The notes: generated from the letters alone by a model not told the origin. A DNA stretch of 64,000 nucleotides from Saccharum officinarum (GCA_020631735.1 CM036159.1:24157511-24221510); one strand, 5' to 3'. Shown: positions 34,925-45,645, counted from the stretch's first letter. Program-made: numbers and translations.

Positions 34925-35373
34925 CGCGAACTTGCCCCACGGGCGCTGCCTGACGCCTCTGTAGTGCTTGCCCCTGGCCACGGCTGCCGCGGCCTCCTCC
35001 CGCCTGGGCGTGGCGGCCGCCTCGCCGCCCTCGCTGCTGGGCGTCAGCGGCTCCGCCAGGTCCAGGAAGCCGCCGAAGCAGGAGGAGCCATCGTAGGAGT
35101 AGGAGTAGGAGTAGGCCGAGTCATCGGGGGACCTCGCCGGCTCGGGCTTCACGTGCGCGAAGGAGCCGTCGGGCAGCCAGCCGTAGGCGAAGGCGTCCTG
35201 CAGCGCCCCGAACACCACCATGTCATCGGCGTCATCGGTGCGGAACGGGAGCGAGCCGCTCCACCGGTCCGCCACCAGGCTCCCGAAGCTCTCGTCAGCC
35301 GGCCGCGCCGCCGCTGGCTCCTCCAGGAGATGCTGCCGGATGGTGTCCAAACCACAGAATAGTGCTTCAAATC
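34925..35373 (-). pseudogene. Truncated AP2/ERF transcription-factor fragment inside the hAT
   Basis: On the minus strand the peptide reads LDTIRQHLLEE, an acidic region with DADDMVVFGALQDAF, a serine/tyrosine stretch, and HYRGVRQRPWGKFAAEIR. The last is the first half of the AP2/ERF DNA-binding domain (strand 1-2 residues RGVRQRPWGKFAAEIR). The domain stops there, about 20 of 58 residues in, and runs into the hAT terminus. The N-terminal acidic motif resembles group IX ERFs. A possible 3' splice site (TGCAG) lies at 35373. It cannot make a working factor; a captured gene fragment is the simplest reading. Confidence 0.75.
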
Positions 35374-35445
35374 TGCACAAGCACTAACTGAATCGATGAA
35401 ATGAATTAATGAAAACACCACGGACGAATCCAACTCCTATAGTAC

Positions 35446-35590
35446 CTGCTGCTTTTGAGTACCGCAGGTTATGCCACTGCAGCGTCATCTCGGGGGATGT
35501 CTCCAGCTGTGCCGGCTCATCGGCTCCTCTTATGGTCGGGCTCCAATCAAATTGGGACTCAGAAAGGCAGATGTGCAGGCAGAGCAACAC
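35446..35590 (-). other. Second coding-like fragment in the hAT, unidentified
   Basis: The minus-strand peptide SESQFDWSPTIRGADEPAQL continues to 'LQWHNLRYSKAA' and then meets a donor-like CAG|GTACTA at 35445. Its composition is that of a real exon, but no family is recognised. Joined to the acceptor at 35373 it would be out of frame with the ERF piece. Confidence 0.35.
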
Positions 35591-35829
35591 GAGGATAGAG
35601 AACGCAGCGATGGGAGAGGAGCCGCGCGGCCTTGCGTGCGCGATGGTCCCGTGTGTACGCCTCTGCCGGCTCCATTCTTACTAGTGCCGGAGAAAACAGA
35701 TACAGAGTACCGAGAGAGGAAGACAGACGGCTTGCGGCGGCCGGTGAGGTTTCGAAGAAGAGAGAAATAAATTTCTCAGTGGCTAGGGTTTCAATTGGGT
35801 CTTTACACAGTCAGGAACGAATACATGGG

Positions 35830-36126
35830 CGGGAACCGAGCGTAGCTCGGGTGGTGAGCGCTCCCGGAGCGGAGGCCACCGGTCACGGGTTCGAGCTCGG
35901 CCGCGTGATTTCCCACCGGGAACAGTAGTTTCCAAATAAATTTCGTTGCCTCGCACGGATGTGGCACCACTGTCATATCTATCAGCCGTGTACTTCTAGC
36001 CTTAGATATAAGTTGTAGGTCTAGCTTACACACTAGGGGTGTGAGTGTGTGCGTGTGGTGTGAGTTAGTGCGTAAGTTCAGATGCTATAGCTTGTAATCG
36101 AAGGGTGAGGCAACCAAAAAAAAAAA
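35830..36126 (+). mobile_element. tRNA-derived SINE nested in the hAT element
   Basis: The head carries a pol III A box (TAGCTCGGGTGG near 35843) and a B box (GGGTTCGAGCT near 35887). The body is about 200 bp, and a poly(A) tail ends at 36126. Perfect 17-bp target duplications AGGAACGAATACATGGG flank it (35813-35829 and 36127-36143). It matches the Au/PoaS type of grass SINE by its head sequence. Since it splits hAT sequence, it inserted into the hAT element. Confidence 0.85.
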
Positions 36127-36550
36127 AGGAACGAATACATGGGCTATGGGAACCCTGTTGGGCCAAAAATAAATTTAAAACGGGCCGAAAGTTTTTGGCC
36201 GGTATAGCCTTTTACCGGGCCTGGCCGATAGAAGCGAAATTCGCCGAAATTCATGAATTTCGGGCCGAAATTTTGAACTATGGGCGGAGGCAACATCGAG
36301 AGGTAGGGGAAGAGCCTGACAGGTAGGCCCGCTGGACAATGACTGAGCGAGAGAAGGGCTTGGGCTGATTGGATCTATAGTCACTGAACTTTTTTAGATT
36401 TTATTGCAACTTTTTTAGTGAGTGAACTTTTTTAGATTTTATTGCAATTTTTTTGATCAGCGAATTTTTTCAGATTTTATTGTATTGTGTTGAAAATTTT
36501 TTATTAGGACTACCCTCGTTTCAAATCCTGGGTCCGCCACTGCATATACG

Positions 36551-37093
36551 TCCCAGTCCGCAGGACGCTGGCAACTGGAAAGATGGCTTGTGGGTTGTGG
36601 CCGAGGGACCTAGGAGCTGGACCTGAAAAAAGAAAAAGTGATTGGGTTGGTTTGAGCTGTCGTACCAGGATTAGATTTAGGTTCATTCAATGTTTTGAGA
36701 GCTTCTAGAGGACATGGCATGGCCTGAGGCGATACAACGGTGTTTATTCCATCTGCATGACAATTTAAACTTCCTGATCTTTGCACAGGCACATAGCTGA
36801 CATATACAAGTCTTGGTCTTTGTACAACAAGAATGTAAAGGTACAACAAGAATGTAAAGATGTCCTATCTCCAAACTTTTTTGCCCAGGTTATTTTTTTG
36901 CTCTCCTTGGACTTGGAGAGGATTCAGAAACACCGTTAATTATAACGTAAGAGGTCCTGAAAATTGGTTGCGCGTAGATACAAAATTCTAAGTCATAGCT
37001 TTGGTTCCTCTGGCTAGTGGCTACGTTTCTAAAGGATGGAAAGTGAACACTAATTGCTATGTTGTGGCAGTTTTCATTTGGCAGTTTTCATTT
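36551..37093. other. Intergenic, no gene recognised
   Basis: Contains a short direct repeat (gtacaacaagaatgtaaag, around 36822 and 36841). No coding frame of interest. Confidence 0.4.
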
Positions 37094-37345
37094 AGGCCTA
37101 GTTTAGTTTCCAAAATTTTTTGTCTCCACCCATCACATTGAATGTTTAGACACATGCATGGAGTATTAAACGTAGACGGAAAAAAAACTAATTGCACAGT
37201 TCTTGGAGAAATCGCGAGACGAATCTTTTAAGCCTAATTAGTCCATAAAAAGCCTTAAGTGCTACAGTAACCAACATGTGCTAATGACGAATTAATTAGC
37301 ATCATTAGATTCGTCTCGCAGTTTCCTGATAGGTTCTGTAATTTG
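37094..37345 (-). mobile_element. MITE copy C, inverted, right end unclear
   Basis: Starts GGCCTAGTTTAGTTTCC and contains 'ctaattgcacagtt', 'gcgagacgaatctttt' and 'tgctacagtaac', the reverse complements of words in copies A and B. The far end is not sharply defined. Confidence 0.6.
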
Positions 37346-37488
37346 TTTTTTTTATTAATATTCAAAAACCCCTTCCGATATCCTTCCGACACATCCGATG
37401 TGACACAGAATAAAATTTCTTTTCACCAATAAACGCAGCACAGATTCAGGCAGGCTGTGTGACGTGCGCGGCATCATTAGATAGTAAG

Positions 37489-37728
37489 GGCCTGTCTAGA
37501 TGGTGAAAAAGTTTAGGTAAAGTTCCTGTAACACTTTTCGTTGTTATTTGGCAAAATTTATTCAATCATAGACTAACTAGGCTCAAAAGGTTCGTCTCGA
37601 CATTTACAGACAAACAGTGCAATTAGTTATTTTTTTACCTACGTTTAATATTCCATGCATGCGTCTAAAGATTCGACGTGACACTTACTATGCAAACTTT
37701 TTTGGGCCTTTTTGGCAACTAAACAGGC
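37489..37728 (+). mobile_element. MITE copy D
   Basis: GGGCCTGTCTAGATGG at the left and CAACTAAACAGGC at the right are inverted-repeat ends. The internal words 'taggctcaaaaggttcgtct', 'gtgcaattagtta' and 'ccatgcatgcgtctaaagat' place it in the same family as A, B and F. It is only about 145 bp from copy C. Confidence 0.7.
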
Positions 37729-38066
37729 TCTAAAAGGAAATTCTGGAGATGATGACGCGGTATCGCCTATCCAGTCATCCAGATTCAGATAGGACCCAAT
37801 GTGTGCAATGAATGTGACCGAGACCTGATGCTGAAGGCTGTGCTGGGACTGGGGCGATGGAGCAGTGCCGGTAGTGAGCTGTGTCGCAAACTGAGTTGAA
37901 CCGTCCATCTGATTCGTCTTCAATTCGTCCCATGTTGCCTGTCGGCGACTTGCTTGGGTCCTGACTCCTTTTTCCCTCTGCCACTGCGAATTTTTTTATT
38001 TTTAGCCTAAATTTAAAACATATTTTGATCTGATCCGTATTTAAAAATATTTTCAAAACTAATCCG

Positions 38067-38265
38067 TTGGGCCCCGCCACCATGCATGGTGGGGCAAATG
38101 AACTGTATCCCGCCATGCATGGCGGCGGGGTCCAGCTGCCACGTGGCCTGCAGCCTGGGGTGCCTGCTGACGTGGCTCGGGAACGTGGAAAGACGTACCC
38201 CGCCACGCATCATGGCGGGTTACCCTACCCTGCCCCCCATCATGGCGGGGTACGGCCATGGCCAC
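38067..38265. repeat. Cluster of CCCGCCATGCATGGCGGG-type palindromes
   Basis: At least four variants of a CCCGCCA(N)CATGG(T/C)GGGG palindrome occur in 200 bp (near 38075, 38110, 38198 and 38236), some with a GTACC/GGTAC edge. The pattern gives short open frames on both strands, which are not taken as genes. Confidence 0.65.
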
Positions 38266-38877
38266 TTAAACGGCCAAGCCCTTGTTATTTGTGTCATTCC
38301 TTCGTCCGCGCCACGCCGCGCCGCCGCGTCGCCGCCCGCCGCACCCCGCCCCGGCCCCGGCGCGCCGCCGCCCGGCCTCATCCCCGTCCCTCGCCCTCGC
38401 CGCACCGCCGTGTGAGGCCGTGTGAGGATAAAAATAATTTTTATATAAATATTGTAGATCTCGACTAGATCTACAACTTTCTAGTTTTGAGTTTTTTCAT
38501 TTGAGACCGTTAAGATGCTCAAAAAAATTAATTGCGTATTTACACCTGATGGTATTTTCGACTTTTCACACCCGCAGTTTGACACCGTCGGAGCCAAATC
38601 TGACGGAAGTGACGTGGAGGACAAAAAAAAAAGTTCAGAGCAATGGCACCTGAGAGAACTCAACTTTTTTTAATAACTCATGTGTAATTACCAACTGCCT
38701 CTCATAATAACTCCACTGAGCTGAGCTGAGCTGTTCTCTTTTCTACTGGAGCTGCCTCCCTCCCTGGCCGGTGGCCGCTCTGCCTGCCCGCGAGATCCCC
38801 AACCCCCAGCCTCTCACGCGCCTCTTTTAATGCGCGCCCACCCCGCTCGCGGCACCGGCAGGGCGCAAATCGCCCCT
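38266..38877. other. Upstream region of the glycine-rich gene, no gene recognised
   Basis: The GC-rich stretch at 38300-38420 yields proline/arginine frames without a domain. The remainder is AT-rich, then a GC-rich promoter. Confidence 0.35.
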
Positions 38878-38878
38878 A

Positions 38879-38886
38879 CTTAAAAG
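38879..38886 (+). promoter_or_regulatory. TATA-like element of the glycine-rich gene
   Basis: CTTAAAAG at about 110 bp before the start codon stands in a GC-rich core promoter. The match to TATA is imperfect; placement would put the transcript start near 38915. Confidence 0.35.
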
Positions 38887-38991
38887 CGCTCTAAACTCAC
38901 AAGCACATCAGAGACGGACAACGCGTCGTGTACGCACACCTACCTCGGCGAGCAAAGGCAAAGGCTGATCGGAGCAACGAACCCCACAGCC

Positions 38992-39536
38992 ATGGCCACG
39001 GTCACCGCGGCGCCCCGCCACGCCGCGCTCCTCCTGCTCCTGCTGCTCGGCCTGCACGCCACGGCCGCCCTCGCCGCGCGAGCCGGCGCCGTCGTCGTCG
39101 ATGCCGATCTCACGTCCAAGCCGTCGACCTCCCCGGGCCCCAAGAAGCCGAGCGTCAACGTCAAGCCGCCGCCCGGCAAGCCCAGCGTCAAGCCGCCGCC
39201 CGTCGGCCCCGGCGCGGGCGCGGGGGCGTCGGCGGCGCGATCCCGACCTTTCCGGGCTTCGGCATCCCCGGGATGGGCGGTGGGTTCGGCAGCATCCCCG
39301 GGATGGCCGGCGGGTGGGGCGGCGGCTACGGCGGGCCTGCCGGCGGGTACGCCCGCGGCGGCGTGGTGGCGCCCACGGTGACGTGCGCCGAGAAAGGGCC
39401 CTGCTACAGGAAGAAGGTCACCTGCCCCAAGAAGTGCTTCTCCTCCTACAGCGGCGCCGGCAAGGGATACGGCGGTGGTGGTGGCGGCGGCAGCTGCACC
39501 GTCGACTGCAAGGTCAAGTGCACAGCCTACTGTTGA
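38992..39536 (+). pseudogene. Secreted Pro/Gly/Cys-rich wall-type protein, one-base frameshift
   Basis: ATG at 38992 opens a signal peptide (leucine run LLLLLLLGLHATAALA). It is followed by a proline/lysine-rich part with KPPPGKPSVKPPP. The frame then leaves coding sense at a five-G run (39222-39226); one extra G there would rejoin it to GGAIPTFPGFGIPGMGGG, a glycine-rich middle, and a C-terminal domain with eight cysteines (CAEKGPCYRKKVTCPKKC and CTVDCKVKCTAYC), ending TGA at 39536. The length is one base short of 182 codons. Such proteins are secreted to the cell wall. The lesion lies in a homopolymer, so sequencing or assembly error is as likely as real loss. A poly(A) signal AATAAA is at 39858. 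Confidence 0.7.
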
Positions 39537-39857
39537 TTCAACTCGCCCGCTGGCGCTCAGCAGTTACAGTAGCAGTGAGCGGTGCGGTGTTAGTGGCCCG
39601 CTGCTGTCGACTGTTTGATGTCACGGCGCACGTCGGTGAGTTGAGTACGGGTGGTTAACTGCAGTGTTACTATAACAGTACTAGCGTGTACTTCTGGGAC
39701 TACATATAGACAAGGGTGCTCCACGATGTGGACAAGGGCGGTTTATTTCTAGTCTAAGATGATCTCTGCTTATGTATGGTGTTTATTTTTAATCATCTAC
39801 ATTGTGTTCTTGCTTTCGTTAAGCGATAAGATGTGGTTGTGAAATCTAGTATGCATA

Positions 39858-39863
39858 AATAAA
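39858..39863 (+). terminator. Polyadenylation signal of the glycine-rich gene
   Basis: AATAAA lies about 320 bp after the stop, in a T-rich 3' region with further TATAT words. It is a plausible near-upstream element. Confidence 0.5.
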
Positions 39864-39899
39864 GAGCTATATATAAGCATACACTTCAGTGTTCTTCTG

Positions 39900-40580
39900 T
39901 CTTGTTATTTGTACTGTGGGTGCGAGTTATGGCTTCGACATTTCAGGACACCCTAGGAAAAGTTTGGAGCTACATCGAACCGTGATTTGCTTCTAAGTAA
40001 TCGTAAGTCACGTTTAATAGGACGTGATCGCGATCATCGAATACTACACATTTGTTCGGCAGGCCAAAGTCCCCCCGGCCGCCCCGAGTTGGCCGGGAAG
40101 GGGCTGAAAAACGAACTACACATTTGTTTTTTAGAAAAGGGAACTACACATTTGTTGATCGTACAATATACTGATAAACTTTGGTAGCCATCAAAGCACA
40201 TCCCTTGCCGACAGTCAACCGCTTATTATGGCCTCCTTTTGATTAGCCTGGACTGAGGCTAGGAATTATTCTAACTAATCAATGTTGTTAATTAACTAGC
40301 AAATATGCCCGTGCGTGATAACGAGAGCTTGTTGCATGGTCACTTCGATCACATGTGACTAGAAGATTTATTCAACGATCACGTCATGTGTTTGAATTCA
40401 CTTTGCAATCAAACTTTGTACTATGTCTTGTATGGTTCATGATAGGGTGTCAGACTATGAAAACACCTTGTAATCCAATTTATTTTTGAATGGGACATCT
40501 GTTTATCAAATTGCACCAAAGTACTCTCTTCCTAAAAAAAGAATACACTTTTTAGGTGTATTTGTTACGTTGCGGTCATG
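39900..40580. other. Intergenic with a solitary ACTAGCAAATATGCCCGTGC end
   Basis: The word near 40296 matches the left TIR of the 417-bp element at 17415; no matching right end was found before the inverted repeat at 40581. Confidence 0.4.
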
Positions 40581-40984
40581 ATCTATACCTAATAATAAAG
40601 AGGCAAAATTTCAGACTTTTTTTCGTCCATCCATTTGTTTGGTCCGTCTTTCCTTAACTAACTTTGTAAATATGGATGTTATTTATATCTCTGCAACTCC
40701 CATATTTATACGACACATATTGAAGAGAGTAGGAATCTTAATCCAAATATATGTCTCCAATTCTAAATATGTTGCATAGAAATCCTAACTCAAATAGGAA
40801 AAAAAATACAAGTATAAATTAGAAAATATATTACATCTCAGTTTATTCTCTTTTTTTTCTCCAGTTCGGAGGTGTAGTCCGTACAGCCTGTCTCATGGAA
40901 AATCTTCCGTACGTTGCGTCTAAAGGAAAGTCTTCCCCCGTTAGCGGATTGTGTGGCGTCCCATGCCTTCCTTTTCATGATTTT

Positions 40985-41525
40985 TAACCTTTTCTTTTTT
41001 AATATGTAAATCTGCTTTTTCTATACAAATAAAAAATAAATAATAAAACAGTATTATGGGCCCTCCAAACTGCAACAATTATCTAATAAATAAATATTTC
41101 TATCATGAAGTTGTTCCATATAATTTTGATTAGGAAATTAATTATTATTATAAGATGAATCGATTGATTTTTCTTTTCTAATATGTAAATATGCTTTTCT
41201 ATACAGATAAAAAATAAATAATAAAACAATATTATGGGCCTTCCAAACTGCGACAATTATCTAATAAATAAATATTTCTATCATGAAGTTGTTCCATGTA
41301 ATTTTGATTAGGAAATAAATTATTATTATAAGATGAATCGATTGATTTTTCTTTTCTAATATGTAAATCTGCTTTTCTATATAGATAAAAAATAAATAAT
41401 AAAACAGTATTATGGGCCCTCCAAACTGCGACAATTACCTAATAAATAAATATTTTTATCATGAAGTTCTTCCATGTAATTTTGATTAGGAAATAAATTA
41501 TTATTATAAGATGAATCGATTGATG
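40985..41525. repeat. Three tandem copies of a 178-bp AT-rich unit
   Basis: 'aatatgtaaatctgctttt' recurs at 41001, 41180 and 41358, each followed by 'attatgggcc(c/t)tccaaactgc' and 'atcatgaagttgttccat'. The third copy ends near 41525. No coding content. Confidence 0.85.
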
Positions 41526-41989
41526 AATTAACTAATTATCATGAATCAACTAATGGTTTAACTAATCAAATTGTAAACTGAAATCTTGAGAAGTTTGTTA
41601 GCTAATCTAACCAATTAAATGTTTTTCGAAGTTATCCTTATATACCAATGCAAATCTCCAAGTTGTTTGTATATACTAGAGCAAGTTTCGACAAGGGGAT
41701 GACATGTGGAAATTGAGAAAGGTCTCCTCATACTTCACGCTCGTCAACAGAGAGACCAATTCTTGATACGACCTTACCGACTTTAATGACATACTAAAAT
41801 TACATATTTTTTGTGGGTCCTCAATAGAAGTCACGGAACTTGATATTTAACTCTATCTACACATGAATAGTATGAGAACTAAAGTTATGATATATTTATA
41901 AGTAAATATTTTTGCACATTATACTGAAAGAAAATATATATATAACAGAACTGACCAAATTATAAAAACGTAAGTACAAAAGCAATCAC

Positions 41990-42290
41990 CGAAGTGATCA
42001 AATTCCTATACTTAAGCTCCCATAATACCGGTAGTCTGGAAATCTCGAAGGATTTCAAACAACTTTCGACGTACAAACCAAGATCGCGTGATTCAACACA
42101 ACACATTATCTGTTACAACATTTCACAAGTAGCATACAGATTACACTCATTGAAGTTTAAAATAAAATATTACAAACCAAGTTTGTTTTGCGAAAGCAAC
42201 ATAGTTCAATACATAACTTCATAGGTTTAAATACATTGCCAGTAGTAGTCATGTCCAACAAAAGCATCTCAGGTAAGATAACTAACAGAG
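41990..42290 (+). mobile_element. Fragment related to the long LTR at 60281
   Basis: Phrases such as 'ggtagtctggaaatctcgaa', 'ggatttcaaac', 'gccaagatcg'-like 'accaagatcgcg' and 'attacaaaccaagtttg' parallel those at 60595-60735 in order and strand. Divergence is substantial. It is followed at 42286 by GAGATGCCCGTGCGTTGC. Confidence 0.5.
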
Positions 42291-43504
42291 ATGCCCGTGC
42301 GTTGCAACAGGATAAATAAGCTATCAAATATGCATAAAAAATAAGAACATAAATGGTAATATTCATTTATGCTTTTTTATGAAATTTAAAAGATACAATT
42401 TTGTCTTATGATGACCACAACATCTATAAATTAATGTTGGCAATAACAGAACAATGTCCTATTAAATTTATAATATCCTATTATGTTTTAAGTTTGATGA
42501 AATATAAATTTGATAGCTTTTTTTTCTCCTGCATAGAACACGAAAATATTTACTCATAAATATGGTATAACTTTAATTTTCATACTATTATGCGTTGCTA
42601 CATTTAAATATCGAGTTCTGTGACTTTCTTTGATGACCCATAAAAATATGTTGCTCAAGTTGATAAACAATTAGTTGTCAATATATCAAGTGGTGATCTA
42701 TCCGCTAACGATCATGATGAGAGACCTCATCCGGGATTACATTAGTGCATACGTATAGCTTGAAGACGTATTTTTCTAGGTTGTACTGAACAACAAACTG
42801 CTCAATATTTTAGTTCAGGTTTAAATAGTTCGAACATTGGCTGAACAAATTCTAATAAGATAGGTTTTATTTTTAATCAAAATTGTATCAACAATTTATG
42901 GTGAAAATCTTTATTTCAAGACATAGTAAAGGATCTAGAGTTCAAACATCCATTACGATTGATTTTATTCTTTTTTGTTTTAACATTTATGGAAAGAAAC
43001 CTAAATTTCAGAATTTGGCAGCTCAGGCTTGGATTTTTTTTTTACAAAAACGCTAAGAAAGAAACCGAACTAGGACCAACCAAAACAAATCATCATGCCG
43101 ACGCTAGGACGGACAACAAAAAAGAGAGCTAAAAAATGATCACGCTTGAATGCTAAAAAAAATACTCACCCTGGTGTTGCGACGGATAGGAAAAAAAGTG
43201 TGCTGAAAAAAAAACGGTCACACTCGACCGTCGGATGGAAAAAAAACGTGCCAAAGTGAGAAACGCTCACGCTGACATTCGGATGGAGGAGGCACCGGGA
43301 GACCTGCCGCTTGGCGCTGTTGTCGACCGTGTGCCCGTCCTTGTGTGCCGGATGTAATATTCCTGCGTCAATTATGCCAAGGATGACACAATGTCAGTCT
43401 TTGCCGTATAGTAGAGTAGTATTCTACTCCAAAGTCTCCAAGCGGTGATGATGCAATGCAAACATAGACATGTGGTGATACCTGAATGGCAAGAGCATTC
43501 TGGG

Positions 43505-44060
43505 ATCTGACGGTAGCATGGAAGAAGAAGTGATGCGCCTGCACGCTGTGTCGAAGAGCAGCCTGGGCCGGCCGGGTCCCTGCTCGTCATCTTGACGATG
43601 GCGTAGCCCCGCTCCTCCCAGTTGTCGGTGGACACCCGTGTCACCGCACGGCGGTCGCCGCCTTCTCGCCCATGCTAAAGAGCTTCCTCATCGGCGGGGT
43701 CAGGGTCCGGGCTAGGCCAGACTCGTAGTCTCGGCCGTCGTGCATCAGCTAGTGCAGGCGGTGCTCCGTGTGGACGCGGCCCTGTATGGGCTCTGACATG
43801 CACATAGTGGGGCTCCTTGGTCACATTCTTGTACGTGTCCACCACGGCGTTGACCAGCCGCTCGATGTGCGCCCACCGGCTCGGGAGCAGCGTCGCGTCG
43901 TCCACGGTGGCCGTCACGTAGAGCACCCTGGCCGCACGACCTTTGTGCGTCTAGGCCTGCCAGCCTGAACACGGCGTGGCACCCGTTGTTGACCAGCACA
44001 GACGTGATGGACGACAGGAACCCTGGCGGTCATGCACCGTGAGCTCAAGCGCGGCGAAGA
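43505..44060 (-). pseudogene. ACR (ACT-domain repeat) gene fragment, frameshifted
   Basis: The minus-strand reading gives ELTVHDRQG, then LSS, SITSVLVNNGCHAV, VLYVTATVDDATLL, HTEHRLH-stop-LMHDGRDYE and NWEERGYAIVKMTSRD, then after a frame change PRLLFDTACRRIT. These follow the order of plant ACR proteins from the second ACT domain (DRPGLLSE-type) through the HTERRLHQLM linker into the third (RPRLLFDT). ACR proteins are putative amino-acid sensors. The copy has several frame changes and a stop, lies inside a TIR-bounded element, and is taken as a captured, dead fragment. Confidence 0.7.
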
Positions 44061-44889
44061 CCAACACGTTGCCAAGACACAGGGTGAATCTGGGCGCCGG
44101 GCCTAATATTCTTTGTGGTTTAATATTAGATTAGATAGATGTAAGATAAGAATTTATCTAATTCAACGTGGACGCAGCCTCCAAGTTGAACACGAAGGAG
44201 AAACGAAACCAAAAAGACAAACGTGGAGGCGCAGAGGGAGTCGGAGACAAATATGCCAAATAGAAACACGGACAGTACGGAGCGGAACAGAAATGCGGAC
44301 ACACGGTAAAACTTGGACGACATAAATAGGGAGCCAGAACAAAAATTTTAGATATGGAAATTTTAACTCTTATGTATAGGTTATATATACATATAAGATC
44401 GGGGTACTATTTGATTAGAATTAGGATTCAGTGGGGGTATTACCGTGTTCGAGGCTTGCCCATGACGTGTTGTGTTAGACTCTTGTTAGGATAGGATTTT
44501 TGGTACTTTTTTACATGCCTTTTATTCTACTGCAAGCAGAAGCAGTTTAGTAATATTAGAAAATAGTAAACACGTTCGTATGGTGATACATGTTACAATC
44601 GGACTCCGTGTTATTGTAAGACGCGAGTTGTCATAACTTATATGAGCACATCTCATGTGTCTAGAATCGGACTCCGTATCTCGCTAGATAAGAGCTATTC
44701 TAATTCGTATGAGCACACGTCCGGTAGTTAGAGGGAGATAGACAAAAAGAATAGATGGACGAAAAAAAGCCTAAAATTTTGTCTCTTTATTATTGGGTAT
44801 AGATATAGATACAAATAAGCCTATCATTTCAGCCTGAACATTTCTAGTTCCAGGGAAACCGTTCCAGAGTAAACGAATGAGGCCTAATA

Positions 44890-45200
44890 CACTACTAGAA
44901 TCCACAGTTTCCCTAGAGTTTTTTTTTTCTTTCCCTAGGAAATTTTAAAAGCTTTAGGGAATGTTTGTTTCCCAAGGAAATGATTTCGTTTTCCTCGGGA
45001 GAAATCAAGATATGGCTCGGACATGTGCGCCATATAAGCACCCTGGTAGAATGTTCCCTAGGAAATCCAGGGAACGGTAGGGAAAATATGGGGAATGTTG
45101 AACGTAGGACTTCCAGAAATTTCCTAGGTACAAATTTTACCGCCTCTAACAGTTTCTCTCTCCTCTTCAGCCTGCTCGCTGCCCCGTTTGATTCCCACCC
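44890..45200 (+). mobile_element. Left end of a second CACTA element (fragment)
   Basis: CACTACTAGAATCCACAG starts the segment. Repeated TTTCCCTAGGAAAT-like palindromic words follow (44920-45130). No coding region and no matching right end were found before the MITE at 45201. Confidence 0.45.
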
Positions 45201-45419
45201 CTAAAGTTTAGTCACTCTCAAATCAGATGGTTAGACACTAATTTGAAATATTAAACATAGACTAATTACAAAACTAATTACACAGATTGAGACTAATTTG
45301 CGAGACGAATCAATTAAGCTTAATAAGTCTATGATTTGACAATGTAGTGCTACAGTAACATGTGTTAATAATGGATTAATTAGGCTTAATAGGTTCGTCT
45401 CGTGAATTAGTCACGGCTG
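45201..45419 (-). mobile_element. MITE copy E1
   Basis: CTAAAGTTTAGTCAC at the left, then 'gagactaatttgcgagacga' and 'tgctacagtaacatg', and 'aggttcgtctcgtgaattag' at the right. Related to the family of copies A-D by its conserved words. Confidence 0.55.
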
Positions 45420-45645
45420 CTAAAGTTTAATCCCTGTCATATCAGATGTTTGGACACTAATTTGAAATATCAAACATAGACTAATTATAAAATTAATTGC
45501 ACAGATTGAGACTAATTTGCGAGACGAATCTATTAAACCTAGTTAGTTCATGATTCGACAATGTAGCGCTACAGTAAACATGTGCTAATGATAGATTAAT
45601 TACGTTTAACAGGTTCATCTCGTGAATTAGTCACAGCTTTTGTAA
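45420..45645 (-). mobile_element. MITE copy E2, tandem to E1
   Basis: Repeats the E1 content (CTAAAGTTTAATCCC, 'gcgagacgaatctattaaac', 'cgctacagtaaacatg') head to tail with a 219-bp period. Confidence 0.6.

Larger units (their letters stand above)
34809..36542. mobile_element. Non-autonomous hAT element (1734 bp) with perfect 8-bp TSD
   Basis: The ends CAGTGGCGGAC and GTCCGCCACTG are inverted repeats flanked by CATATACG on both sides (34801-34808 and 36543-36550). An 8-bp duplication and a CAG-type TIR fit the hAT superfamily. The element has no transposase. It carries a truncated AP2/ERF fragment, a second coding-like fragment and a nested SINE, all described separately. The perfect duplication suggests a fairly young insertion. 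Confidence 0.85.
40581..44804. mobile_element. 4.2-kb region with 52-bp inverted ends (Pack-MULE candidate)
   Basis: The ends ATCTATACC(T/C)AATAATAAAG... are inverted repeats of 52 bp with 5 mismatches, all transitions. The interior carries a tripled 178-bp repeat, an LTR-like piece and a host-derived ACR fragment, but no transposase. Long TIRs plus a captured gene fragment suggest a Mutator-like Pack-MULE. No 9-bp target duplication was found, so two independent ends of the same family remain possible. Confidence 0.55.

Noticed and set aside
34811..35362. 183-codon plus-strand frame
   Set aside because: Antisense shadow of the ERF fragment in the hAT element.
35830..35900. tRNA gene
   Set aside because: A and B boxes are present, but there is no cloverleaf, and target duplications plus a poly(A) tail mark a SINE.
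39101..39658. 185-codon arginine-rich plus-strand frame
   Set aside because: Alternative frame of the glycine-rich protein gene.
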